Positions 32,567 through 43,931 of a stretch of DNA of 64,000 nucleotides are shown here, piece after piece. The translations under genes were made by a program, and so were the position numbers. How positions within the stretch are numbered: the first letter of the stretch is position 1; every line of letters begins with the position of its first letter. The DNA is taken from assembly GCA_029948255.1 (NCBI GenBank), contig JALIZF010001884.1, positions 62,001 to 126,000 of the forward strand. Reading direction: 5' to 3'. Origin of the DNA: Telmatactis stephensoni (lineage: Eukaryota; Cnidaria; Anthozoa; Actiniaria; Isophelliidae). The notes under the pieces were generated by a model. That model did not search any database, had not been told where the DNA came from, and saw nothing but the letters and a program-made list of their open reading frames with translations.

Positions 32567-35500
32567 CTATTTCTTCCGTTTCTTCTCTTTCTCAGAAGCC
32601 TTACTTTTGCTGGCTTCCTCGAGCTCATTTTGTCCATTTGTTGTTGTTCTTTGTAATTTCTTGGATTTAAAAATGATATCGATGTCATCTTCTGTCTTTG
32701 TCTTTGAACTGGTGTTTTCGGCTTTTAATCTGGATTTCTATAAAGCAACAAAATGGTAAGTAAGAATCACTGCAATAACAAGGTAAATCTATCATCAGCA
32801 CCACTAAGAAGCATCATTACCATCACCGTGACCACCACCTTCACAGGGAACATGTCACATGGACATTAAACCCACCGCACACGTTGAGAAACTGCGTGAG
32901 GAAACTGCCACGCGAGGCTCAGACGATTTCTCGCCGCAAACGTTGCATCTTTTGCTACGCGAGGCCAAAAATAGAGCAGGTAAATAGCACACGGTGAGAA
33001 AAGTGCCTCGCGTGGCAGTTCCCTCTCACAGCTTCTCAACGTGTGCGGTGGGCTTAAGGGACAACTATCCTACTGCCCTTTTAGAGAAGTTAACGTTCAA
33101 ACAGGGAGTTGAGCAGTAAACACGAGGGACTTGTCCACATTTCTTGCCTATGCAACATGTCTCCTAGTGTGTACCGAACTTTATAATCTTAATCATCATC
33201 ATCATTCATCATCATCATCAGTAGCAGCAGCAGCAAGGCAAACATTGTCACACAGGCAAACACAGCATCATCACTTCTTCAGTTGTCTACCACCCAATGA
33301 CATCCATACAAGTTCAGTCTTATTGCGTTTATCAATATGACCACCTTCGGTCCAAAAATAACTGGCCGTAATAATGGGTTGGTCGTATTAAATGGGCACA
33401 TTTTTAAAAGAGATTAAGTACAAACTCTAGTTGTCAGGTTAAAATGGTCTCCACTACCACTGGTGTGTCTGAGCTTTTTCCGTGTTACGTTTTGTTAATA
33501 ATTGCGAACCGAAGCAGCTCTGGCACCCAGGTAAAGTTCCATAAGTGGAAGAGAAAAACTTGTTTGTGCGTCAAAACATTTCCAAAAATGAACAAAATAT
33601 TTGTACTCTACCTTTTTAGCAACACTGCTTTTGTTATTATTCTCTTCGTCTGTTTGTTGAAATCCTAACACAGCCATCTCCGTTGCATACTTCTGGACAA
33701 CATCGCTCTTTTCCTTCTTTTTCTCCGCTCCTTTTGATTTTTTTGGTTCACTTTCTTGAAATATTTCTTCAAAATTCTGTCTTTTTCTACTTGTTTTTGC
33801 TTCAACTTCTTTCCAATCTTTAGAGCGCTTTTTAAATTTATCGACACCACAACTTTTCAGTACTTTGCCGCCATAAAAGTCCTTCGATAGCTTGTCTTCT
33901 TCGCTGGCCAATTCTTTTGCGATATCTTCTTTGTGGATTGTGTCTACTTCTCTCCAACATGTTTCCACAACATGACTCGCGCTTTTGTCGCAGGCTAGGT
34001 GTGGAAGTTCTCCCTGAAAATAAATGGATAACAACAGGTGAGATATGGTAACAACAACAACGGCCGCGGCGTCTTGGACATCATAAAATGACGAGAAGAA
34101 TCGATGAGTTGTAATTTCCGACTTGCAATCGTTGACACATAAAAGAGGTGTATGATAGATAGCAGTGAGCATGCGCTGTAGCGACGTCTCTACATTTTGA
34201 AGAAAAGGCAGTTGGTTAGTGTTTCATATAAGACCTCAACCAAACACTGTTGAGGACATTTTAAGGCGAATCTTCTATGGAACACCATAGCTCGGTGAGG
34301 CTAAGCCCATAATTATCTTACCTTGAGTACATCACATAACTGGTTTTTCTTTTCGTTTTTCACAGTTTTACTCTTAAACAAAGCTTCTACAGTTCTTGAC
34401 CCAATAAAATCTTTACAAACTCGTATCAGTTCTTCTTTACTCAAGTTTGCAATACTGTTGACAAACGCTTTAGGATTCTTGAAGTCCAGAATGGTTTTCA
34501 GCAAGACAGCACCGTGAAAGTTGATTCTTTTGAGAGCTGGAGGGCTTTTTTCAATCTAGAATTAAAAAAGAATATCACTGTTAGTGTTCTTGTAATATGT
34601 AACTCTGTACGTGGATAAAAACACTAGTTTGGTGGTTGTCAAGGCTTGAAAGTATTTACCACTTTGTAACCACGTACTCTCTTCTTTTACTCTTTATACA
34701 TATATATATTAATTTATCAATTTCTATAAAATAACTATGATAAAGTGCATGCTCTCATTGGCCAAAGGACGCATATACTACCAACTCTAAATCTGCAGAC
34801 AGCATGTGTGCACATGTTTTCTATTTCTTCAATCCCACATGTAATAATAACTGTAAGTATGTAACTTTTTATTGTAAAATGTGTGCAAATAAAGTCTAAT
34901 TGTGAATTCACAACAAAGTGTTATTCATACTTGATTATCTTCTTCTTTTTCTTTTTCTTTTTTCACGTCCTCTTTATTTCCTTCACCTCCAAAGAACACA
35001 TCATAAGTTGTCATGCAAAATATGAGAGTTGCACACTTCTTCTTCTCCTTCTTCCCAGCACAGTGAAAGGCCTCTAGAAGAACTTGTTGAAATTCTTGTT
35101 GCTTCACCTCTAGGCGTACACAAAGTTCTGCCATTCTTGCAACAACACCATCGTGGCCAGCTGAAAATATTTCTTCCATTTCAACCAGAAGTTCATCTAA
35201 CATTTGCTCTGCCTAGGGAAACAAACAAAAGATAGATACAAACAAAAGCTTTGTTCAATGACAGTGAGAATTTATCAGAGCTACTATATGATGTAACTAC
35301 AAGATAACAATATTTCTGTTTGCGTAATTATGTACTGTGACAGATAAGAGCCTAGACAGGGAATAGGGCAATACACTACCACGAATACAATACAATATTT
35401 ACACAGTCACACAAGGAAGGGCAGTTTTCACCACTAATTTTGCAAAACTCCGCCTACTATACTTGTATGACAGCTGTCTGGCAATGTGTTGGATTCATAG

Positions 35501-38500
35501 TAGCTAATCTCCCTATTCCAATAACTAGTACTAGACTTTGGAATTTAGTACCCTCTCCCTTCAACAGTGTTCCATCCTATGGATATTTAAAGCTACAACG
35601 GCGTGCAGAATCTGTTGAGACACTGCCCCAATTTGGGCCATAATTGGTTCCCCTTGTTTCGTCCTCCCCCTCCCCCCCTCTCTCAATGTTGGGCAGGCGT
35701 GGGAGATTCGTGCTAGGTCCAACACTTGACCCAACCAACATTGTGTCGGGGGAGGGGGGGTTCAGAATATATAGCCGTTCTAAGACCAACATGGCGGGTA
35801 TGATATGAAACAACGTCAATTTCAGGGCACAGTGTCTCAACCATTCTGCACGCCGTTGTACATGGATCAGAGAGAAGTCCCAAGTTCGATCCCTTCACAT
35901 GATGATTTCACATCCTTGTTTCAACTTCTTTCCTTTCCGTGTAGCTTTAAATACCCTTAAAACAGAGCACTGATGGAAAGAGAGGGGTAAAATCCCGTTG
36001 GCCTCCTGGAAGACTAGCCTCTGGTTAAAGGAACTACCGACGTCAAACAAAGGCCTTTACCTTTACCTTTTAAAATAAGGATGTAAGACAGTGTTCTCTC
36101 TACTCCAGTATCATCTTCTTTCACATAGAAGGCTGCATGCTCACTAACCAACTACATAGAGTTGGTCAGTGAGTATATTTATTTTATTATTTTATTTTAT
36201 TTAGAAGCTTCCACTTAGATAACAGGTTACAATAAAAAAAGGGGAAAAAATGAATAAGAAAGAAATACGTAACAAGACAGTTAAACTAAGTGAGGGAGCA
36301 ACTGAGGAACTCAAGAGGTCCCAGCAAGGTTGCCCCCAACTATATATGCAGCCTTGTATGTGAAAGAAGATGATGATGGGGTAGAGTGAACATGTAAGCT
36401 AGCAGTCTTGTTCCATCACCTAAACATTATGCATGCATATAGTAATCTACCATGCAAAGAAAATTGCTGATTAATGTTTGTGCCATTTCACACCAACCAT
36501 GATAGATTTGCGGTCACTTGTCTATATGTTCAAGGATGGACTCTTGATTTACTAAGGGTTGTCTGTTCAGCAGGAGTTATGGGACAGATACTGAACTTAC
36601 CAGGGTGGGGTCAGTAGTGCTTGCAAGCAAGTGTTGCAAAATATAATTACTAACACCATGCAATGATAGAACACCAAGATGACCTTTAAAGAACTGTTTA
36701 AAAAACTTCTTGTGCTGTTTTGGTGTGACAACATGAAGAATCTTCTCCACAAGGTGGCTGCCAACATCATGGGTGAAGAGAGCTGGGATTTGATAGCTGA
36801 AAAAATGGAGTAAAGCTTTGATTATAATATACAAGTAGAAATATCTTGAAATTGCTGGCAGTTCTTAATTGGTCCTCATTTCTTTTTCCCAAAAATCAAA
36901 TATCTAATAATGTCATGCTTGTGTGATATATGTATACTGCGAAGACAACATGTCAAATGATATTCCATTTACATGGGTAAATCCATTTGTGAATTTATAG
37001 AAACATCAACACAAAGTGAGTATGAAACTTAATTTCTTTGGAAAGAATTTAGAGAAACTACTGTCAGTACCTTTTCTTATCATTACCATCATCCTCCCCA
37101 CCTTCTTCTGTATTTGAATCTTCTTTCTTGTCAAATTCTACTTGACTCATAATTTTCTTGCACAATTTTGAACAAAGCTTGACATCTTTTTCATGCAGCA
37201 CAAGCAAAAGTGTCTGAAGTACAGGACAGCTTAGACGACTTAGAACAAGCTTGTTCAAGTCCATTTCTATCAGCCGCGAGGTAAGACCCACTAATGTGGA
37301 GATAAAACTCTCTGGTACTGCAATATTTTGAGTCGTTGGTAAAAGCTGTGTATTTCCAAATGCTTGTCCAACTGAAAGAGACAATATGAGTTATAACCTT
37401 CTGCTTATTACAAAAAAAGTTAAGAAATGTGTGCATGTGCAACACAAATCCTTTAGTCAATCAGAGTGAGCCAGTCACCTGGGGGGAGAGGGGGAGAGGG
37501 GGAGAGCACTCCCAGGCATTTTGTAGAGGGATGCCCTGCCCACACTCTCGACCCCTTACCTTTAATATACCAAATTTTGATAAAAAGGTGGGGTTGGGGT
37601 GATGTTAGTCTCCTTTGCAGCAGCTACCAGTGTCGTCACGCAAAGCTTTCAACTTAGGGGAGAAAGTGTTGTGTGACAACACTGGTAGTGGCTGCAAGGG
37701 TGATGTGCACCCCCCCACCTTTACAATCAGTACCATTTTCTGTATGTTTATTTTTATATGTGCATGTTCACTTAATATACATTTATAGCTGTACATGTAT
37801 ATCTTAAGGTACTGTAACACCACACTTAGTCAGAAAAATTCTGATATATAATAGCTATATAAGACACCAAATAAAAACGTCTGTCTGTCTGTCTGACCAT
37901 TAATTATTTTGCTCTGAAACTTACCTGATTGCATTTTGCCATATTTTCCTTCATCCATCTTAAATGCTTTTGTTCTACAACTCCTAGAATACCTACTTCT
38001 TTGTATACTATCAACAACATGGACGCCCCCAAGTACCTCAAACACGGCACGTACAACATGTGACCCATATATGTCCTCAACTAAATCTTCTAAATCATTA
38101 TTCACAAAGCTACAATAGTTTAAGAACAATTGCTCCATTGAGTCTAGTTTTGGTTCTTTTTGTTTGACTTCTTTCATTTTATTTCGTTCCATTCTTATCG
38201 TCTTTGGAGTCGAGTTGACCAAATGCTGCATAACATGGCTACCAAAACGGTCAGTCGTGACAGGTTTGAAGTCCTTTGACAAGTTCATCCACATTGCTTT
38301 CACCTGTTTGTCGTCGAAATACTCTATAAGTCGCTCAAGAACTCTGCTCAGAGATTGATCACATGATAGAGCGATTTCGTTGCCCTGGATCTGGGTAAAC
38401 ACGTTCTCCACGAACAGCAGTTTTGCTTGCTCGTCGTCAAAATCATCGTCTTCAATCACGCTCTCAACACGCTTGAAATAACTCAAAGTGTCTTCATCTA

Positions 38501-38543
38501 GTTTACTTTTTGGTTTGGTATTCTGTTTTTCTGGATTACTCAT
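32567..38543 (-). CDS. NOP9: NOP9, nucleolar pumilio-repeat protein
   Basis: Seven minus-strand exons: 37925-38543, 37071-37371, 36601-36796, 34931-35212, 34322-34555, 33612-34013, 32567-32737. Phases join in one frame of 734 residues; human NOP9 is somewhat shorter. The N-terminus (LSYFKRVESVIEDDDF...LFVENVFTQIQGNEIALSCD) and pumilio-type helical repeats such as TDRFGSHVMQHLVN, YGSHVVRAVFEVLGG, THDVGSHLVEKIL, HGVSNYILQHLL, FIGSRTVEALFKS and CDKSASHVVETCW are typical. Family knowledge: NOP9 binds 18S rRNA precursor near the ITS1 cleavage site in the nucleolus and is needed for 40S maturation. A lysine-rich, acidic C-terminus ending EKEKKRKK supplies likely nuclear/nucleolar localisation. It shares a divergent promoter with MRRF. 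The ATG at 38543 is the first in frame and fits the family start. Confidence 0.93.
32870..33053. mobile_element. MITE with TTAA flanks in NOP9 last intron
   Basis: Ends ACCCACCGCACACGTTGAGAA and TTCTCAACGTGTGCGGTGGGC are inverted over about 50 bases (inner part ACTGCCACGCGAGGC / GCCTCGCGTGGCAGT). TTAA lies at 32866-32869 and 33054-33057. Confidence 0.82.
35593..35861. mobile_element. MITE in NOP9 intron
   Basis: Ends ACAACGGCGTGCAGAAT...TTGAGACACTG and CAGTGTCTCAA..ATTCTGCACGCCGTTGT are inverted. A SINE copy abuts or overlaps its right end. Confidence 0.7.
35863..36071 (+). repeat. tRNA-derived SINE family, copy 1
   Basis: A B-box-like AAGTTCGATCCC near 35881 is followed by a body identical in outline to 48052-48285: CACATCCTTGTTTCAACTTC, TTCCGTGTAGCTTTAAATAC, AACTACCGACGT. 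It ends in a CCTTTACCTTTACC tail. The head is shorter than in the second copy. Confidence 0.8.
36097..36386. mobile_element. MITE-like inverted repeat in NOP9 intron
   Basis: CTCTACTCCAGTATCATCTTC...AAGGCTGCAT at the left is inverted at the right as ATGCAGCCTTG...GAAGATGATGATGGGGTAGAG. Confidence 0.65.
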
Positions 38544-38792
38544 GCTGTAGCCCAGAAATTAGGTAAAAAGGGAGAAATAATTCCAGCTAAAAACACTCAT
38601 AGTTCGTCGGCCATTTTGGACCACGTGGTTACCGCGGGTAGCTGAATTACTTCATATATGGTACATCATGTGCACATTATAATGATCTTACAAATGGATT
38701 ACAAAAGAATATATCATATATGAAGGACTTAGCTTGTTGACCGTCGGCCAAAAGTAACGCGGGCTCTGGGTTAGATTTAAAGTTAGAGAAAA
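38544..38792. promoter_or_regulatory. Divergent NOP9/MRRF promoter
   Basis: Only 249 bases separate the two start codons, which point away from each other. The interval contains an E-box CACGTG (38622-38627) and a GGCCATTTTGG segment (38610-38620) resembling a YY1 site. No TATA box is evident in either direction. Head-to-head pairing of two translation-machinery genes fits a shared housekeeping promoter; that is inference. Confidence 0.65.
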
Positions 38793-41700
38793 ATGAATTC
38801 AGTTTTCGTCTCCCGTTTTGCCAATCTAAATGCATTTAATACAGCAAGAACTACATGTATAAGACTAACAACTGTAAGGCTATATTCGGCCAAAAAAGGT
38901 AGCGAAATCTGTACATTTTTATCCAAGAAATTCCAGCGCTTTACACTCCTTTCTTGGTTTCTTTTTTCCAGGCAAAACTAAGAAGAAAGGGGGAGCTGTG
39001 GCCTATGATCCTGAGCTGGCTGAGGGTCTAGTAGATTTTGAGAAATTGAGGAAAAGTATGGAGACAGCAGTTGAGAAACTAAAACAGGATTTCACAACAA
39101 AAATTAATGTGGAGTTGAAATCTAGTAAGCATGGAAAAATTATATCATCATCATCATTGATCATCATTTGCAATTGTTTAGACCATATCATTATGATATC
39201 AACAATTTGTTAAAATCATCTTTTTATTATTGTCAAGTTATCATCATCATCCTGATCGTCACCATCAATAATTTTATTTTTTATCTTCAATTGTCATCAA
39301 AACAGTGTCATCACATGGTCTTTGTCATTGTCTTAAGCTATTGTTTTATGATACAAAAGAGGGAGTAGAATTTTTAGGACAGTTGACTCTCTTTGAACAA
39401 CCACTCTTGTAAGTGACCATCTCCCGTTAGCGACCACCCTTTCAATTTCCCGTTTTGTTTCCCATATAAACTCTGTGATAAATCTATCTCTCATAAGTGA
39501 CTGCATCCTCTCATAAGTGACCGCGACCACCTTTGGGGCTCAATTTTTGGAATTTTTCATTCTTTTCCCTCTATATAAGCAACCACCCCAAAGTCGGTCA
39601 TGATGACAGATCCTTACAGTAAACACAACTGTTGAATTTAAATGTCAATTTCAAAATCTAAACATTATATTCTAATCTTTAATTTAAACAGAAGGAAATT
39701 TTTAAGATTGTTGATGATTTTTGACATGTATCTGTGTAATAAATAATGTATGGTTTGGGCTTCCTGTGTTGGGGTTCTCTTGGTTTGGGTTTCCTGTGTT
39801 AAGGTTTTCATAAGTATCCATCTCAGTGTAAGCAACCATTTACTCATGATCCCAAGGGGAGTTGCTTATAAGAGAGTCCACTGTATTGTTCTATTGTGAG
39901 AGGCATACATGTGATGATATTGATTGTACCAATTTAATTTACCTAATTTAGATAACTTGGACAAGATTCGTGTGTCTACCAAAGAAGGAAAAGTACCACT
40001 AAAAGAATTAGCTGAAATAAAGATAAAAGGGAATAATATCTTTGTTATAGATATGTCCTCTTCTCCTGATGTAAGTACACCTGTAAACATAGAAAAAATG
40101 TAGCTGTAGCCTTTTCTGCAAGCAACTCCTTTTTACGCTTGGGTTTCCTGTGGTACAGGATCCTAAATGACACAGGGTACCCAATGAATGAATAGCCTAG
40201 GATTAGTACCCCATGATTCAGTGGTAAAACTTGTTGTGCGGTGCATGATTGGTATACCTTGGGCTACCTGTGTTCCTAATATTATAGGAGGATTTTTGCT
40301 GACGTCAATGTGTGTATTGTATAGTTCAGAAAATATCCATACCACCACCACAGAGGGAACTGGAAATTCTGAAGGGGCGGGGTGGGGGTCAGAAAAAGAA
40401 CAAAATTACAGAGTTTGTATGGAAGTTCCAGGAGATAGGGGGAGGGTCCATAAAATATAAATTCCCTCTGTGGTGGGTATGGATATTTTCTGGAACTACA
40501 CATTCTGCTTTATTAGCATATGAGCGCAAAACGTTTAAGAGCTTTTGTTAATATATAAGAAATCTATGAAAGTTTTATCTCTTTGTATATAGTATTACTG
40601 CCTCACTGCTACATGTCAAATAAATGCAGTAGAATTACATTAAAGATAGCTGTAATTCCAGCAGCTGTAATTTACTGAGTGAAACACTGCTTTACCTTTT
40701 TATATCTTTTTCAGAATACAAAAGCTGCATTACTTGCAATAAAAGATTCCAGTGTTAACTTAGAACCTGTTACAGATGGTCATTGTATATCCGTTCCTAT
40801 TCCAAAGTAAGAAACTCTCTTAATAATCAATGGGTCAAAAAACTATTAATAAATCTTAAAGTGTCCCTAACCCCTGATTTGAAAATTTAGCAATTATTGT
40901 ACTTCATGTAAACAGCTGACTGGTGCGAGATGTCCTCATTTGAGCTCTGTACTCCCGGGGGGGGGGGGGGGGGGGAGGGGGGACGAGTCCTATATATAAG
41001 AGGATGGGGATGCTTGTCGGAAATTTTGAAAGTGACCCCTAAAAGGTACCTGGAGTGAGTGAGAGTGGCAAAAATTCATTTCTACCCCTAAAAGGTACCA
41101 ATGCAAAAACAATAATTAAAGTAATGAAACATTTGTTATCGATGTGCTTTGAAGATTCAATTCAGATCATCAAAATCGTCCCTTTCACGCTTATTTTAGG
41201 TTTATAAAAATGCTTGGGTTGTAGTCAGGCATGATAAGAATTAAGAATTTTGTAGTTGTCACTGACCTATTTTTTAGGTCAGTGACAACTACAAAATTCT
41301 TAATTCTTATTTTAGGTAGTTTACCCCAAAACAGTCCCTAAAAGGTACCAGCTATGTCTCTGGTAGTCCACTCTGAGACACCCTAAAAGGTACCAGATTG
41401 CAGATTTTGACCCCTAAAAGGTACGATGAGCATCCCCATCCATTTACAATCGGAGTCCCCCCGGGTCTGTACTCATGAGTTATAAAAAGCTCAAGGATTT
41501 ATATTTTAGATGGTACCTATACACTGTACCCAGGAATTTCCAATATTTTTTTCATGATTTAGAATATAATACTTCTGAAGTTATGGGAAATTTTAAGTAT
41601 GAAAAAACAACAAAACAAGGCTTTGTGGTCAGGACCCACTCAAAAATCACTTACTAAACTCTAAATTTGATCCTAAATAACTCTGTGACTATTAATGGTG

Positions 41701-42615
41701 AATAGCCATGAAACTTTTAAATTTATGGTTTGGTTCCTCAGTGTATTTTTTAGATCTACAATTGTGTAGATCTCAAGCTTTCTGATCCAAACAATGTGTA
41801 GTTCCAGAAAATATCCATACCCCACCGTGGAGGGAATTAGAAATTCTGGAGGGGAGGGAGGGGGTCAGAAAAACAAAATTACAGAGTTTGTATGGAAGAA
41901 AAATGGAAGTGCCGGAGGGTAGGGGGGTCCATTTACAAATTCCCTCCTTGGTGGGGGTATGGGTATTTTTTGGAACTACACAATATTGTAAACCTAAAAA
42001 TACATTGAAGAAACAAACCAATACATTTAGTCTGAAGCTAATACAACCAAGTGTTTAATAAGCTCTTCAAAGATGACAGGGCACCATGAAGCATTCCCAT
42101 GCCCTACGTGTACCTTCAGAGACAGAGGGCTGAATGAAAATATTGAAATCATATCAAGTTTCAGTGATACAGAATAATTCTTATTTCGTTTTTTCTTTTT
42201 CCTCTTTTTTTCAGAGTGACACAAGAATATAGACAAAACTTAGTCAAGTTAGCTAAACAATCATGTGAATTGTCCAAACAGAGTATTAGAAAAGTTCGTC
42301 AAAAAGCTATGGGGGATATACGAAAGAATAAAAAAGGAAAATCAGAAGATGATATCAGACTTGTAGAAAAAATGGTGAGGATATAGAGAAATGATGGTGA
42401 GCTATTGAAATATGGATAAATGAATGTGAGGATTGATGGAAAATGGGAAAACAACAAAATGCCTTCAACAAAATGAATTTGGTTATTTTTTCAAAAAATA
42501 ATCCTCTGAGTTCTGATCATTCTTTTATTTTCAGATTCAGCAACTAACAGATGAACATACAAGTGATACTGATCTTCTTACTGAATCAAAGACAAGAGAG
42601 TTATTAAGAAAATAA
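38793..42615 (+). CDS. MRRF: MRRF, mitochondrial ribosome recycling factor
   Basis: Six exons 38793-38898, 38972-39124, 39952-40070, 40715-40806, 42215-42374, 42535-42615 join with matching phases into 236 residues; the human protein is 262. Residues 1 to about 35 (MNSVFVSRFANLNAFNTARTT...RLYSAKK) lack acidic residues and are Arg/Ser/Thr-rich, a mitochondrial targeting sequence. The RRF fold follows: KTKKKGGAVAYDPEL, a long helix EKLRKSMETAVEKLKQDF, the domain II strand region KVPLKELAEIKIKGNNIFVIDM, ISVPIPKVTQEYRQNLVKLAK, then SIRKVRQKAMGDIRK, which matches the conserved RNIRR..K-type helix of bacterial RRF. With mitochondrial EF-G2 it splits post-termination mitoribosomes. Introns 2, 3 and 4 carry MITEs. 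Confidence 0.95.
39379..39884. mobile_element. MITE-like element in MRRF intron 2
   Basis: Ends ACAGTTGACTCTCTTTGAAC and TATAAGAGAGTCCACTGT are inverted. The interior repeats AAGTGACC / GCGACCACC-type words that also occur at 7420, 3298 and 33340, suggesting a larger family. Confidence 0.55.
40319..40501. mobile_element. MITE family with GTGTAGTTCC ends, copy 1 (MRRF intron 3)
   Basis: Ends GTATAGTTCAGAAAATATCC and GGATATTTTCTGGAACTACAC are inverted, flanked by ATT on both sides. Internal GGGGTCAGAAAA and ATTACAGAGTTTGTATGGAAG match copy 2 at 41797-41981. A 3-base A/T duplication is typical of PIF/Harbinger-type elements. Confidence 0.82.
40954..41465. mobile_element. hAT-like element with CCCGGGGG ends and CCTAAAAGGTACC repeats, copy 1
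   Basis: Ends CCCGGGGGG and CCCCCCGGG are flanked by TCTGTACT on both sides (40946-40953, 41466-41473), an 8-base target duplication as in hAT elements. Inside are six copies of a CCCTAAAAGGTACC-like word and inverted GGATGGGGATGC / GCATCCCCATCC. A copy at 51134-53828 shares this layout. A perfect hairpin at about 41238-41314 is unique to this copy. Lies in MRRF intron 4. Confidence 0.85.
41797..41981. mobile_element. MITE family with GTGTAGTTCC ends, copy 2 (MRRF intron 4)
   Basis: Ends TGTAGTTCCAGAAAATATCC and GGAACTACAC are inverted, with AAT direct repeats outside. Similar along its length to copy 1 at 40319-40501. Confidence 0.82.
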
Positions 42616-42788
42616 CAGATGTGAATTACCATTCTTTCTTAATCTTGAACCTATGTTCTGACATTGCTGCCTCCCCTACCCCCCCAGAAAAAAACTTTCC
42701 CATTTTGGGGAGGGGTGGTAGCAGTTGAGGCTTGAATAATTGGGTATTAGTTAAATTTTTATCTTTTTAATAATTACATCACTGGGGA

Positions 42789-42794
42789 AATAAA
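42789..42794 (+). promoter_or_regulatory. MRRF polyadenylation signal
   Basis: AATAAA 174 bases past the MRRF stop; another AATAAA follows near 43045. Confidence 0.45.
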
Positions 42795-43315
42795 ATCCAT
42801 ACATTTGTACATTGCTCCCTTGTAGATTCATGTTATTTTATTGAACTCTTTGTATTCACTGCTTCCTCTTAAATCTTACAAAGGTTTGGCTTCCTATGTG
42901 AGTGAGTGGTCCATCCTAGGGGACCCAGGACTCGGGGACCCTTCCCCACCCTAAAGATTCAATATAAAAATGTATATCAAAGTTTCAATTTTACTTTCAT
43001 GATCAGCTTTTACTGATGTATCATATCCATGAAAGTGACAATGAATAAAATCATAGAGATTATAGCAGAGTGACAGTCCAACTCATGGACATATCCAAAC
43101 TGGAAAGGAGAAGTCAAAGATACCTATTATAGTGAACATTAGAGGCATGAGTTGCTTGGGGTCCAGGGGAGGACCCAAAGAAAATTTTGAAATCTGGGGA
43201 TCTGCAAACACTATTTCTAGGATCTTCTCAGCGATCTTCTGGTCTCCTTCATAACCGTTATTAGTCTAGCTCCCATTCCCCTGCGGTCCACTCCCACCAG
43301 CCACAGGATCTTCTG

Positions 43316-43453
43316 GGCCCGGTTGTACGAAGGTTGGATAAAGTTATCCACCGGATAAGAGTTATCCACTGTATAGATTTTGTATAGATTTTATCTGCTG
43401 GATAAGGATTTATCCGCTGGATAGCGCTATTCACCCTTCGTACAACCGGACCC
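43316..43453. mobile_element. Short MITE between MRRF and PEDS1
   Basis: Ends GGGCCCGGTTGTACGAAGG and CCTTCGTACAACCGGACCC are inverted; the interior is a series of GGATAA/TTATCC segments. Its ends match those enclosing the minisatellite at 3868-4519. Confidence 0.8.
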
Positions 43454-43931
43454 TGGAGTATTTGTAAAAAAATGTTCATTAAATTTAATTCTCTACTGTT
43501 TTTTGGGGGTAGTTATTGTAATTAAAACTTGTTTGATTTGAATGACATTTGAATTACAATACCTATCCCCCAAAACAGAAGGTAGTGAAAGTAGAAAATA
43601 GGTAGTGAAAGTAGAGAATAGACCAGAAATTGCTTGCTCGAATTTTTCTGACAGAAGCACTGTTTTTTTATTTTATTTGATTTGATTTTTTTCCCCCACA
43701 TTTAGTAAGCGCGCGCTTGATTTTTGAAAATATGGTTTATCCCCCCTCTCCGAAATTTGTGTAACCCGTCCCTCCCCACCCTTGTTTATCTACAGAGGCA
43801 TTACTGACTAAACTGTCTGAAGGCTCAGACGCTCGTCCGACGGGTGTAAGATCTGTCGCAACTGACAGAAAAAAGGCTGTAAAATGGCTTTATATTGCTT
43901 ATAAATACCAAATACGTCTAACCTTAACTAA

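Noticed and set aside
35440..35643. STRLWNLVPSPFNSV as the tail of a LINE reverse transcriptase
   Set aside because: The RLWN.LP-like phrase resembles the C-terminal region of non-LTR polymerases, but only about 25 residues are suggestive and no upstream RT domain is present.
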